From: Pseudorhodobacter antarcticus
Lineage (GTDB): Bacteria > Pseudomonadota > Alphaproteobacteria > Rhodobacterales > Rhodobacteraceae
Direction of reading: 5' to 3'
NCBI GenBank assembly: GCA_945860375.1
Contig: CAMAQR010000007.1
Location: 1-64,000, forward strand
DNA length: 64,000 nucleotides
Position 1 is the first letter of the stretch; every line of letters starts with the position of its first letter. The notes under the pieces were generated by a model. That model was not told the DNA's origin. It saw only the letters and a program-made list of their open reading frames with translations, and did no database searches. Positions 36,827 to 45,852 of the stretch are shown piece by piece. The translations under genes were made by a program, and so were the position numbers.

Positions 36827-37342
36827 ATGACCCTTCTTCCGAAAATCGTGCTGCTGGTGGCGGCACTTGGCCTGAGCGCCTGCAAGAACCCTGACCGCTA
36901 TGGCGCCAATGGCCCTGACGGTGCCAATGGCGGCTTTGTCGACACCACCGGTTTGGGTGACCCAAGCGATCCGCGTTCCATCGCTTATTTCAACCAGTCG
37001 GTCGGGGACCGCATCTTGTTCGCCGTTGACCAATCCACCCTGTCGGGTGAGGCGCGCGGTGTGCTGGCAGGTCAGGCGCAATGGCTGCAAACCAACGCCG
37101 ATTACGCCATCATCATCGAAGGCCACGCCGATGAGCAGGGCACGCGCGAGTACAACCTTGCCCTTGGTGCCCGCCGTGCCGCCGCCGTGCAGGATTTCCT
37201 GATCAGCCAAGGCATCGGTGCCAACCGCATGCGCACGATTTCCTACGGCAAAGAACGCCCGATCGAGGTTTGTTCGGACGAGGCGTGCTACAACAAGAAC
37301 CGCCGCGCTGTGACGGTTCTGTCGATGGGGACGGGGGCCTGA
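36827..37342 (+). CDS. pal: Peptidoglycan-associated lipoprotein
   Basis: 171 residues. The lipobox LGLSAC near residue 18 marks the lipid-modified Cys. The OmpA-like domain has FAVDQSTLSGEARGVLAGQA and GHADEQGTREYNLALG, then ARRAAAVQDFLISQGI and NRRAVT. It anchors the outer membrane to peptidoglycan and to TolB. Short spacing to cpoB. Confidence 0.96.
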   Translation: MTLLPKIVLLVAALGLSACKNPDRYGANGPDGANGGFVDTTGLGDPSDPRSIAYFNQSVGDRILFAVDQSTLSGEARGVLAGQAQWLQTNADYAIIIEGHADEQGTREYNLALGARRAAAVQDFLISQGIGANRMRTISYGKERPIEVCSDEACYNKNRRAVTVLSMGTGA

Positions 37343-37346
37343 TCTG

Positions 37347-38165
37347 ATGCGTTGGCTGGTTCTGTGTCTTTTTCTGCTCCCTTTGCCCGCATTGGCGCAG
37401 GACAAGGCGCAGACGCTGGCTGACATCAAGGCCGAACTGTCGGTTCTGATGGCCGATTTCAACACGCTGAAGGCGGAGTTGGTGCAAACCGGCGCTGCCT
37501 CCAGCGGGGCTGCGGGCGGCGACGCCTTGCAACGGCTGGACGCGATCGAAGCGCAGCTGATGCAGCTGACCGCCAAAACCGAACAGGTGGAGTTGAAGCT
37601 GAGCCGAGTGGTCAGCGATGGCACCAACCGGATTGGCGATATTGAGTTTCGTCTGTGCGAGGCCACCGAAGGCTGCGATATCGCCACGATCGGCACCACG
37701 GCACCTTTGGGCGGTGACACGGCGGCCACTCTGGCCCCGGCATCACCTGATGCCAACACAGGAACCGACACGCCCGAAATGGCGATGAGCGAACAGGCCG
37801 ATTTTGACCGGGCCAAGGGGGTGCTCGATTCCGGTGACTTTCGTGCCGCCGCAGACCTCTTTGCGACCTATGCCCAATCCTATCCTGGCGGCCCACTGAC
37901 CCAAGAGGCGCATTTCCAACGCGGAGAGGCACTGTCGCAACTGGGCGAAACTGCCGATGCGTCGCGCGCCTATCTTGAGGCTTATTCGGGCAAGCCGGAC
38001 GGGTCTTTTGCCGCCGAGTCGCTGCTCAAACTGGGGCAGGGTCTGGGGGCACTGGGTCAGGTGCCCGATGCCTGCCTGACGCTGGCCGAGGTCGGCAACC
38101 GCTTTGCGGGCTCCATCCATGCCACCAATGCGCAGGTGTCGATGACGGGGCTGGGGTGTCCGTAA
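37347..38165 (+). CDS. cpoB: Tol-Pal cell division coordinator CpoB (YbgF)
   Basis: 272 residues. After a signal peptide (MRWLVLCLFLLPLPALAQ) comes a coiled coil (DIKAELSVLMADFNTLKAEL, then EAQLMQLTAKTEQVELKLSR). The second half carries TPR repeats (FDRAKGVLDSGDFRAAADLF; EAHFQRGEALSQLGETADAS). It couples Tol function with peptidoglycan synthesis during division. It overlaps tilS by 10 bases. Confidence 0.92.
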   Translation: MRWLVLCLFLLPLPALAQDKAQTLADIKAELSVLMADFNTLKAELVQTGAASSGAAGGDALQRLDAIEAQLMQLTAKTEQVELKLSRVVSDGTNRIGDIEFRLCEATEGCDIATIGTTAPLGGDTAATLAPASPDANTGTDTPEMAMSEQADFDRAKGVLDSGDFRAAADLFATYAQSYPGGPLTQEAHFQRGEALSQLGETADASRAYLEAYSGKPDGSFAAESLLKLGQGLGALGQVPDACLTLAEVGNRFAGSIHATNAQVSMTGLGCP

Positions 38166-39406
38166 CCGACGCTGCGGAAATCTGGCTGCAAGAACAGGGC
38201 GAGGATGCAGGATTGCTGCGCCTTGCCCTGTCTGCATTTCAAGGCCCGGTTCTGGGCGTGGCCGTGTCGGGCGGCAGCGATTCGCTGGCCTTGCTGCATC
38301 TGGCGGCGCAATTGGCCCCGGTTTTGGGGGCAACCGTGCGGGCGGTGACGGTGGATCACGCCCTGCGCGCGGGGTCGGCAGCAGAGGCGGCACAGGTGGG
38401 CCGGGTCTGCGCGGGGCTTGGCATCAGCCACAGCACGTTGATCTGGGATCATGGCGCGATTGCGGGCAACCTGATGGACCAAGCCCGACGCGCCCGCTAC
38501 GACCTGATGGCAGGGTGGGCGGCAGGTTGCCCCGTGGCCGTGGCGCATACCGCCGACGACCAGGCGGAGACGTTCTTGATGGGACTGGCCCGAGGTGCGG
38601 GTCTGGACGGCCTGTCAGGAATGCGCGCCAACTGGCAACAGGGCACCCCTTTTGTGCGGCCGTTGCTGACCGCAAGTCGCGCCGATCTGCGCGCCTATCT
38701 GACGCGGAGGGGTGTCGCTTGGATCGACGATCCGTCCAATGACAACCCGCGTTTCACCCGCGTCCAAGCGCGCCAAACCCTGCAGGCGCTGGCCCCCTTG
38801 GGCATCACCTCGGGCACTTTGGCAGGTGTGGTGCAGCATCTGGCCGCAGCGCAAGGCGCTTTGCAGCAGGCCACGCTTGCGGCCTCTGCCAGTGTCACCG
38901 AAACTGCCGGAGCCTTGCACATCGACCGCAGGGGCTTTGCAGTGCTGCATCCCGAGATTGCCCGCCGCCTGCTGCTGACTTGCCTGTCATGGATCACCCG
39001 CGACACCTATGCCCCGCGCGGCCCGGCATTGGACCGGCTTTACGCGGCGATCATGGCCGAACGCGATGCCACGCTGGCGGGTTGCCGCATCCGTTGCCAA
39101 AAAGACATCCATATCCTGCGTGAAGCCCGCGCGGCGGGGGGAGGGGTGGCCAGCGCCGAAATCTGGGACAACCGCTGGCGTGTCGATGGCCCGCATGCCC
39201 CGGGTTTGACCCTGCAAGCGTTGGGAACCGAGGGTCTGCGCGCCATCGCAGACTGGCGCGCCTGCGGCATTGCGCGCGCCGATCTGCTGGTTTCTCCCGC
39301 GATCTGGCACGGGACCACGCTGATTTCGGCCCCTTTGGCGGGTTTTGGCGCAGATTGGACGGCAACGCTGATTTTGCCCTATGCCAAGTTCATGTTATCG
39401 CATTGA
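38156..39406 (+). CDS. tilS: tRNA(Ile)-lysidine synthetase
   Basis: 416 residues, GTG start 38156. The PP-loop is AVSGGSDSLALLHL; VDHALRAGSAAEA and AHTADDQAETFLM complete the N-type ATP pyrophosphatase domain. It modifies the wobble C of tRNA-Ile(CAU) to lysidine, so AUA is read as Ile. The C-terminal part is divergent, as usual. ftsH follows after 85 bases. Confidence 0.94.
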   Translation: MSVTDAAEIWLQEQGEDAGLLRLALSAFQGPVLGVAVSGGSDSLALLHLAAQLAPVLGATVRAVTVDHALRAGSAAEAAQVGRVCAGLGISHSTLIWDHGAIAGNLMDQARRARYDLMAGWAAGCPVAVAHTADDQAETFLMGLARGAGLDGLSGMRANWQQGTPFVRPLLTASRADLRAYLTRRGVAWIDDPSNDNPRFTRVQARQTLQALAPLGITSGTLAGVVQHLAAAQGALQQATLAASASVTETAGALHIDRRGFAVLHPEIARRLLLTCLSWITRDTYAPRGPALDRLYAAIMAERDATLAGCRIRCQKDIHILREARAAGGGVASAEIWDNRWRVDGPHAPGLTLQALGTEGLRAIADWRACGIARADLLVSPAIWHGTTLISAPLAGFGADWTATLILPYAKFMLSH

Positions 39407-39491
39407 ATCCGGCCCACTTATCTCTATCTTAAGCACAACCGCCGTAAAGTGGCCCCAACCGGGCCGTCCGGCATAAATTCGGAGTCTCTTC

Positions 39492-41402
39492 GTGGGCAAT
39501 GCACGGAACATCGCTTTTTGGGTCATCCTGTTTCTGCTGATCCTTGCTGTTTTCAACATGTTCAGCAACTCGCAGGCCACCCGCGCCACCGGGCAGTGGA
39601 GCTATTCAGAGTTCATTCAGAAGGTTGAAGCGGGTGAAGTCACCCGGGTTCAGCTGAATGGCGAACAGGTTTCGATCCAAGGCAAGGATGGCAAGACCTA
39701 TTCCACCATCGCCCCCAAAGATGACACGCTGACGACACGCCTGATCGACAAGGGCGTTGAGGTGGAGGCCAAGGCACAGGCTGATTCGGGGATACTTTCG
39801 CTGATTTCGGTGTGGTTGCCGTTCATCGTGCTGATCGGCATCTGGATTTTCTTCATGAACCGCATGCAGGGCGGCGGCAAAGGCGGGGCGATGGGCTTTG
39901 GCAAAAGCCGCGCCAAGCTGCTGACCGAAAAGTCGGGCCGCGTCACCTTTGACGATGTGGCCGGCATTGACGAAGCCAAGGACGAGTTGGAAGAAATCGT
40001 GGAATTCCTGCGCAATCCGCAGAAATTCTCGCGTCTCGGCGGTAAAATCCCCAAAGGCGCGCTTTTGGTTGGCCCCCCCGGCACAGGCAAAACCCTGTTG
40101 GCCCGTGCGATCGCCGGTGAGGCTGGCGTGCCATTCTTCTCCATCTCGGGTTCGGATTTCGTCGAAATGTTCGTGGGCGTCGGCGCAAGCCGCGTGCGTG
40201 ACATGTTCGAACAAGCCAAGAAAAGCGCTCCCTGCATCGTGTTCATTGACGAGATTGATGCCGTGGGTCGTGCGCGCGGCGTCGGCATCGGCGGCGGCAA
40301 TGATGAGCGTGAACAGACCTTGAACCAGTTGCTGGTGGAGATGGACGGCTTTGACGCCAATGAAGGTGTCATCATCGTTGCCGCCACCAACCGTCCCGAC
40401 GTGCTGGACCCGGCTCTGCTGCGTCCGGGCCGTTTTGACCGCCAAATCCAGGTGCCGAACCCCGACATTCGCGGGCGTGAGAAAATCCTGTCGGTGCATG
40501 CGCGCAAAACCCCGCTGGGCCCCGATGTCGATTTGCGGGTGATTGCCCGTGGTTGCCCCGGCTTCTCGGGTGCAGACCTTGCCAACCTTGTGAACGAGGC
40601 TGCCCTGATGGCCGCCCGGATTGGCCGCCGTTTCGTGACCATGGACGATTTTGAAAAGGCCAAGGACAAGGTCATGATGGGGGCGGAACGCCGGTCCATG
40701 GTGATGACCGAGGACGAGAAGAAGCTGACCGCCTATCACGAGGCTGGCCACGCGATTGTCGGTCTGAACGTGCCGCAGCACGACCCGATCCATAAAGCCA
40801 CCATCATCCCGCGCGGTCGTGCGCTTGGTATGGTGTTGAGCCTGCCGGAGCGCGATCAGCTTTCGGTCAGCTACACCAAGTACAAGTCGAAGATCGCGAT
40901 GGCGATGGGCGGCAAAGTGGCGGAAGAGCTGATTTTCGGCGCGGAAAACGTGACTTCGGGGGCCACCTCTGACATCCAGCAGGTCAGCCGGATCGCGCGG
41001 GCCATGGTGACGCAGTTCGGCTTCTCCGAAGCATTGGGTAACGTCGACTACGCCAACGAACGTGAAAGCTTTTTGGGTGCATCAAGCGGGGGCACCAGCC
41101 ATTCCGGCACCACGCAGAAGACCATCGACGATGAGGTCAAGAAGATTGTCGACGAGGGCTATGCCCGCGCCAAGCAAATCCTGACCGACAAGAGCGATGA
41201 CCTGCACCGTCTGGCGCAGGGCCTGCTGGAATACGAAACCCTGACCGGCGACCAAATCCGCCGCGTCATCGCCGGAGAGCCGCTCGACACACCGGATGAT
41301 GGCATGGGCAGCGACGCCGGTGGCGGTTCGGGCGTGGTGGCGATCCCGAAAACCCGGGCGCGCAAACCCAAGGCGACCGAGTTGCCAGAGCCGCAGGCTT
41401 GA
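39492..41402 (+). CDS. ftsH: Membrane ATP-dependent zinc protease FtsH
   Basis: 636 residues from GTG 39492. Two membrane helices (about 8-26 and 98-118) flank a periplasmic loop. The AAA+ domain has Walker [16 protein letters not shown], Walker [11 protein letters not shown], and the pore motif [15 protein letters not shown]. The protease site is [12 protein letters not shown], with the third zinc ligand Asp region [13 protein letters not shown]. It degrades membrane and regulatory proteins. A terminator follows. Confidence 0.97.
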   Translation: MGNARNIAFWVILFLLILAVFNMFSNSQATRATGQWSYSEFIQKVEAGEVTRVQLNGEQVSIQGKDGKTYSTIAPKDDTLTTRLIDKGVEVEAKAQADSGILSLISVWLPFIVLIGIWIFFMNRMQGGGKGGAMGFGKSRAKLLTEKSGRVTFDDVAGIDEAKDELEEIVEFLRNPQKFSRLGGKIPKGALLVGPPGTGKTLLARAIAGEAGVPFFSISGSDFVEMFVGVGASRVRDMFEQAKKSAPCIVFIDEIDAVGRARGVGIGGGNDEREQTLNQLLVEMDGFDANEGVIIVAATNRPDVLDPALLRPGRFDRQIQVPNPDIRGREKILSVHARKTPLGPDVDLRVIARGCPGFSGADLANLVNEAALMAARIGRRFVTMDDFEKAKDKVMMGAERRSMVMTEDEKKLTAYHEAGHAIVGLNVPQHDPIHKATIIPRGRALGMVLSLPERDQLSVSYTKYKSKIAMAMGGKVAEELIFGAENVTSGATSDIQQVSRIARAMVTQFGFSEALGNVDYANERESFLGASSGGTSHSGTTQKTIDDEVKKIVDEGYARAKQILTDKSDDLHRLAQGLLEYETLTGDQIRRVIAGEPLDTPDDGMGSDAGGGSGVVAIPKTRARKPKATELPEPQA

Positions 41403-41420
41403 ACCAAGCGCCAAAAGACT

Positions 41421-41455
41421 GGAACCCCGAGGCCCGCGCAAGGCTTCGGGGTTTC
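41421..41455 (+). terminator. Terminator after ftsH
   Basis: Arms GGAACCCCGAGGCC (41421-41434) and GGCTTCGGGGTTTCC (41441-41455) form a long stem with one mismatch. It closes the tol-pal/tilS/ftsH block. Confidence 0.7.
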
Positions 41456-41580
41456 CCTGCCAGCATTTCCGCATTGCATTGAGAACAAATGGTAAAACGC
41501 GCAACCCTCTGTAACGTTGCCGCAGAACCGAGATTGCGCGATCCGTCTGCTGCGTATTTTGCTGCGCCTACATCAGCATA

Positions 41581-41640
41581 CCGCGCCACAAGATCAACCC
41601 GATCGACGATCTGCTGCCTTGGACCGCAAGCCAACTGCGG
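41581..41640 (+). pseudogene. Possible IS66-type transposase relic
   Basis: In one frame the DNA reads PRHKINPIDDLLPWTASQLR, close to the INRIDELLPW C-terminal signature of IS66-family transposases. Only about 20 residues match, and no inverted repeat or rest of the gene is visible. It marks the junction between the housekeeping block and the accessory locus; chance similarity is not excluded. The rest of 41456-41746 shows no gene. Confidence 0.35.
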
Positions 41641-41746
41641 TCAGGCTGCAGGCTTGCTTTGGAGTCATGCAGGGAATTCTTGGTGGTTTGTGCCCGAGAA
41701 CCGGTTGTCTTTGACAAACCCTGTGCCGTTCATCGCCGGCTGTGCC

Positions 41747-42739
41747 TCAAAGCTGAAGGGGGTGCAGAGTTTCCGCTTCGGTCCCATAGCGCCGAATATA
41801 GGCTTCGGTCAGGCCAAGGCATTCCGTGGAGGCGCAGCTGTTACGGTGCGGGCATTGGTAGAACCGGTTGCGGTCAAACTCAGCCCAGAACGCAGGGTCG
41901 ATCACCAAAGTTGGCTGAGCGTTGACCAGCGCGCCGCGCAGATCACCCATCAAGCACTCTGGCACATTCTTGACCTCGACCAGTCGGCCTGCGGCATGGG
42001 CGGCCAGAATGGCGGCCCGCAACGGTGGCAAGAGGTCGGCATGGCGTACAATCAACGACTTGTGATCGTCTTCGGCCATCGGGAAGTAATTCCAGAACTC
42101 ATGCTGGACCACTTTGCGGAACGGCGCCAAGGCCGCCACCATGCCGGCCAAAAAGGTGTAAGATTGCGCGGTGACGACGGTGTTGGTGATGATCCTGAGA
42201 TCGGCGGGATGCGCCTCGATCAGGGCGATGCCCTGCATCATTCGGCGCCAAGACCCCGGAACCCGTGTGATGTGATCATGGGAAGCGGCATTGTGCCCCG
42301 CCACCGAGATGAAGAATTCGTCAACGCCCGCATCGATCAACGTTTCAAGATAGGGCGCGCGGCTCAGGTGCATCCCGTGGGTCTGGATGCGCACATGGGC
42401 AAAACCTGCGGCGCGGGCGCGGCGTACCAGGTCGGGCAGATCCCGACGCAGGGTGATTTCAGACCCGGTCAGCACCAGCCCTTTCCACGGTGCTGTTGCG
42501 GCCTGTTCCGCCAGTATCTGCTCAAAACTGACGGCATCGGTTGGCGCAAGCCGATCCATGGTGCCTTCGATCATGCAATGTGTGCAGCGCAGATTGCAGC
42601 GAAACTCCATCGTCACCGAGACATAGGTGTCATGGTCACGCAGGCTGAAACGTTTTTGGCTGTGAGGGCCATCGGCGGGCGAGGTTGTGCCAACCCTGTA
42701 AGACTGTGGGCCAAGGCCCTCGAGTACTTGGGAGTTCAT
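41747..42739 (-). CDS. Radical SAM enzyme with C-terminal Cys cluster
   Basis: 330 residues. The radical SAM motif is CNLRCTHC (Cys48, 52, 55), followed by a TGSEITLRRDLP segment in place of the usual GGEP. The TIM-barrel body contains VRIQTHGMHLS and FISVAGHNAASHDH. Four more cysteines near the end (about 262, 296, 302, 307, in ECL, YQCPHRNSCAS and TECLG) may bind an auxiliary iron-sulfur cluster, as in SPASM/Twitch enzymes. The reaction and substrate are unknown. It is the last gene of a leftward operon with two unknown proteins and a periplasmic adaptor, 151 bases after the nearest of them. Confidence 0.85.
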   Translation of the reverse strand: MNSQVLEGLGPQSYRVGTTSPADGPHSQKRFSLRDHDTYVSVTMEFRCNLRCTHCMIEGTMDRLAPTDAVSFEQILAEQAATAPWKGLVLTGSEITLRRDLPDLVRRARAAGFAHVRIQTHGMHLSRAPYLETLIDAGVDEFFISVAGHNAASHDHITRVPGSWRRMMQGIALIEAHPADLRIITNTVVTAQSYTFLAGMVAALAPFRKVVQHEFWNYFPMAEDDHKSLIVRHADLLPPLRAAILAAHAAGRLVEVKNVPECLMGDLRGALVNAQPTLVIDPAFWAEFDRNRFYQCPHRNSCASTECLGLTEAYIRRYGTEAETLHPLQL

Positions 42740-42804
42740 TGTGGGAAAGCGGGCATGGTAGACCTGACGGCATGAGCCTGCGAAGAGCGATGGAGGGAGG
42801 CGCT

Positions 42805-42851
42805 GGCAAAAACTGTATTGAAATTTGCACCCTTATGCCAGTGTTTTTGCC
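42805..42851 (-). promoter_or_regulatory. Inverted repeat upstream of radical SAM gene
   Basis: GGCAAAAAC (42805-42813) and GTTTTTGCC (42843-42851) form a perfect 9-bp inverted repeat with a 29-base spacer. It lies in the only sizeable gap (151 bases) of the leftward operon. It could fold in the transcript as a processing or attenuation site, or be an operator. Confidence 0.4.
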
Positions 42852-42890
42852 GCCGTCCCCGCAATACAGGGCGACGATGCCGCAAGCGGG

Positions 42891-43763
42891 CTATAATAAT
42901 CCGTAAAGTCCGGCCTTTGCAGGCATGGCAACACCGGCGGATGATACAATATAGTCAATGCCGACATCGAACAGATGATGGGCCAGATTGGTCTTCTGGT
43001 TTGCCAAAAACCCCACAATCTCTGGTGGAAATCCAAATCTGGCACAAAGCGCCTGCGTCGCCTGAATGTCGATCCGCGAAAAATAAACACAATCGCTGAA
43101 CTGCTTTTGCGCAAAGACAAAAATCTGTTCCTGCCATGCACCGGGGCAAAGTTCGGCGGGCATGTTTTTGATCTGCGAACTGCGGGCGCTGGCTGCCATG
43201 GCGCTGATGATCTCTGCGCGGTCGGGGTGGGAGTCGTAAAAGCGATAGACGTTCTTCAGCTTTAGATCGACCCCGTCCCAAGCATGACACAGGCCAGCCG
43301 AGGCGGTGCCGCCAAATCCGTCTGTGTACAGATCAAGGGTGGTCAGGGGCGTTCCGGCAGCAAACAGTCCGGCCTCCCCGGAGTTGAATTCGATGGAGAA
43401 CATGAAAAACGGAATGGCCTCGTCGAGGGTGAAGCCGGGCGCGAACAGGTCCGGGAAAGCACGCAGGAAGGCACTGATCTTTGTCCGCCGTTCGGCGCGG
43501 TCATAGTCGTAGAAATACAATTCCAACCCAAGCTGGCCATCGGCGGATTTAAGACCCCACACCGTGTTGAACCGGCCCCAGAACGCGCGGATCCGCAGCA
43601 CCATCGCCAGAAGGGCCGGGCCGTTGGGCATCATTGCCAGCGCCTGAAACAGAATGGCCGACTGTCGAAGGGCTTGGGGCGCAGGCGGGCCGGGCGGATC
43701 ATAGGGCCACTGGCAGAAATCGCGTGCCGGATCGCTGGGGCGGGAGTGGAGTGCGTCAGGCAT
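42891..43763 (-). CDS. Unknown 290-aa protein of the leftward operon
   Basis: 290 residues, no signal peptide or membrane helix. A series of edge-strand-like segments is visible: LGLELYFYDYDRAERRTK, FMFSIEFNSG, TTLDLYTDG, LKLKNVYRFYDSHPDRAE, IFVFAQKQFSDCVYFSRI and the C-terminal IDYIVSSAGVAM. Alternating Lys/Tyr-rich strands with helices recall the ABBA fold of aromatic prenyltransferases, but no family hit can be claimed. It overlaps the upstream 255-aa gene by 8 bases, so it is translationally coupled. Confidence 0.7.
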   Translation of the reverse strand: MPDALHSRPSDPARDFCQWPYDPPGPPAPQALRQSAILFQALAMMPNGPALLAMVLRIRAFWGRFNTVWGLKSADGQLGLELYFYDYDRAERRTKISAFLRAFPDLFAPGFTLDEAIPFFMFSIEFNSGEAGLFAAGTPLTTLDLYTDGFGGTASAGLCHAWDGVDLKLKNVYRFYDSHPDRAEIISAMAASARSSQIKNMPAELCPGAWQEQIFVFAQKQFSDCVYFSRIDIQATQALCARFGFPPEIVGFLANQKTNLAHHLFDVGIDYIVSSAGVAMPAKAGLYGLL

Positions 43764-44523
43764 TGGCGTGGCTTTGGTTAACTGAAGGGCTGGGAAAGCC
43801 GTAAAGCGTCACAAAGGCCTGACCTGCCCCCGAGGTGCCGATGGCGACATGGCTTAGCGGGGGACGCAACAGATCTGCCAGCCCGATATCCAAAGGGCGC
43901 AGGGCGGCAAGCACATCGTGCAGCAGCGTCAGGCCCGGCGCTGTCAGCGGGTGATCCGAGAAATTGATGTCGATGGACCGGCGGGCCGATCCGGTTTCCA
44001 CAACGTCAAGCACATCCGGCGGGGTGGCCTGATCTGCCAGATCACGCAGGAACGCTGCGACGGCAGGGCGCAGCGACAGCGGCAGGCCGATCGGTGCCAG
44101 CAGGGCAAGGGCGGCGGCGCGGTCAGCCACCGGGTGGTTCAGATAGCGGGTCAACAAGCTGCGCCCACCGGATACCTTGAGGGCGAGATAGTTCAGAGCG
44201 GGATCGGCGGCGAAAGGCTGCGCCAGTTCGGCATACACCTTGCGCACCGGTGCGTGGCCGCCGCCGTCCTGCGGATCAATGCCAAAATGAAACAGATCGC
44301 ACAGCGACAGGACGGGCTGCAAGGCGGCACAGGATGTTCCGGTAAACGCCTCGGATATCCGAATGAAACGGGCGGATGCCTGGGGCGCGAAGGCGGCGCG
44401 GGGCAGGGTGCACAGCACGCGGCCGCCAGACACAGTTTCGCCGGTCAGCTTCACCGATCGGGCGCAGAGGGGCGGGCTGGGCAGCAGGCCAAGCAGATGG
44501 GTCAGGGCGGGACCATCCATCAT
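43756..44523 (-). CDS. Unknown 255-aa protein of the leftward operon
   Basis: 255 residues with no signal peptide. Strand-like segments PVRKVYAELAQPF, NYLALKVSGGRSLLTRYLNH, RSIDINFSDHPLTAPGLTLL and LSHVAIGTSGAGQAFVTLYG alternate with Ala/Leu-rich helices. The general pattern resembles the 290-aa neighbour although overall sequence similarity is low, so the two may be paired subunits or paralogous folds. Function is not recognised. It overlaps the adaptor gene by 4 bases (ATGA) and the next gene by 8. Confidence 0.7.
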   Translation of the reverse strand: MMDGPALTHLLGLLPSPPLCARSVKLTGETVSGGRVLCTLPRAAFAPQASARFIRISEAFTGTSCAALQPVLSLCDLFHFGIDPQDGGGHAPVRKVYAELAQPFAADPALNYLALKVSGGRSLLTRYLNHPVADRAAALALLAPIGLPLSLRPAVAAFLRDLADQATPPDVLDVVETGSARRSIDINFSDHPLTAPGLTLLHDVLAALRPLDIGLADLLRPPLSHVAIGTSGAGQAFVTLYGFPSPSVNQSHANA

Positions 44524-45383
44524 GGCGCAGGGATGGGCGTGGCCGCTTGGGGGGCGGGGAATTCCAACAGGCAGCGGTGCCCGGCGGGCAGCACGCCATC
44601 GGGGTTTGGCAGTTCTGCCTGCACCCCGAAGGTGCGCGACGCGGTGTCGAACACCCGGTCCACCACGGTGATGGTGGTGGTGTACTGACCTGACACCGGG
44701 GCATCCGGCCGCACCACGACCGCTTGGCCCACAGAGGTTGACGCATAGATCTCAACCGGCAGGAACGCCTCGATCAGCAAGGGGTCAAGCTGGACAATCT
44801 GCATCACCGGGCGCTCGCCGGTGGCGTATTCGCCGGGCTTCAGCGTGGTTTCCAGCACATATCCGTCCACCGGGGCGCGGATGATGGTTTGTTCCAGTGC
44901 GGTGCGGGCGCGGGCCAGTTCGGCGCGGGCGGTTTCCTGATCCAGCCGCGCCTTCTGCAGCAGCGCCTGCGCGTTGACATAGTCATACTCGAACTCTTCG
45001 AGTTGGCTGACGCTTTGCGCCTTTTCCTTCACCAGTTGACGGGCGCGTAGGACACGGCCTTTGCTGAACACCACGCGGGCCTGTTGCGCGTCGATCTCGG
45101 CCACAGAGCTTGCGCGGGTTTCCAAGATCTTGATCGACGCCTCTTCGACCACCGCGCGAATCCGCGCGACGACCTGCCCTTTGGTCACCGGATCGCCCCG
45201 TCGCACCAGAACAGCGTCCAGCACCCCCGGCGCACTGGGGCTGAGGTGGATCAGGGCCGCCGGGTCCATGACGCAATCGTATTGCGTCATCGGCAGGGTC
45301 TGGGCGGCTGCAGGGGCCGAAAGTGGCACAAGCAACGCCAAGAACAGAAAACCGGGGCGGCGGGGCGGGCAGCTATGCGGCAT
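44520..45383 (-). CDS. Periplasmic adaptor (HlyD/membrane-fusion type)
   Basis: 287 residues with a signal peptide (FLFLALLVPLSAPAAAQ). It has a lipoyl-like half (PGVLDAVLVRRGDPVTKGQV), then a long coiled coil (EEASIKILETRASSVAEIDA... to ARTALEQTIIRAP), then the second lipoyl half (APVDGYVLETTLKPGEYATG) and a beta-barrel. Membrane-fusion proteins link inner-membrane transporters to outer-membrane channels. No ABC, RND or TolC partner is encoded in this window, so the transporter lies elsewhere. First gene of the leftward operon. Confidence 0.85.
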   Translation of the reverse strand: MPHSCPPRRPGFLFLALLVPLSAPAAAQTLPMTQYDCVMDPAALIHLSPSAPGVLDAVLVRRGDPVTKGQVVARIRAVVEEASIKILETRASSVAEIDAQQARVVFSKGRVLRARQLVKEKAQSVSQLEEFEYDYVNAQALLQKARLDQETARAELARARTALEQTIIRAPVDGYVLETTLKPGEYATGERPVMQIVQLDPLLIEAFLPVEIYASTSVGQAVVVRPDAPVSGQYTTTITVVDRVFDTASRTFGVQAELPNPDGVLPAGHRCLLEFPAPQAATPIPAP

Positions 45384-45852
45384 GGTGGCAGTTCCTATAA
45401 CCCTTGCAGGATCACCCTGACGCGGCTGTGAGTGTTGGCTGATCGGCGCGCCTTGTTGCCCGGCAGATATGGCTTTAGGCCCTATGATAAGCTTGGCCTA
45501 TTTATGATTCATGCAAGAAAAGTGCAATATTCAAATCTTTCGATAGTAAATCTATCTTTAGATAGGTTCACTAATATCTTTATAGACAGTCAATACGATC
45601 TTTCGTACGAATGGGATAAATCTTTTAATGCACGCGCTAAAACAATTGGATGTTAATGTTGACAGGTCTTGCCCATCGGGCGATATCCCGAAAGACGATC
45701 AAATTGATTGTCTTGTGATAATGAAGGAAACCGCTGCGATTGATCAAAGATCGATGCGTTCCCAACAGGACGCGAATTTGGCGGATTTCGTAGATAAGAC
45801 GCTGTGGTGGGCGCCTGCACCAGTAAACGATCATAAATCCAATGAGGACACT
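45384..45852. promoter_or_regulatory. AT-rich divergent control region
   Basis: 469 bases separate the leftward adaptor operon from the rightward exported-protein genes. From about 45490 to 45840 A/T content is much higher than elsewhere in the window. A perfect inverted repeat CTATCT-TT-AGATAG spans 45552-45565. Some open frames cross the region but without recognisable products. It probably holds promoters for both directions and is a likely target for a xenogeneic silencer or specific regulator. Confidence 0.6.

Noticed and set aside
41489..42775. Rightward frame of 428 codons over the radical SAM gene
   Set aside because: It covers the radical SAM gene, which has clear catalytic motifs on the other strand; the rightward product is featureless apart from a short IS66-like stretch in a different frame.
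45628..45852. N-terminal extension of the 305-aa exported protein
   Set aside because: Starting at 45628 would place 75 non-signal residues before an obvious signal peptide. The region is AT-rich and looks like control DNA.
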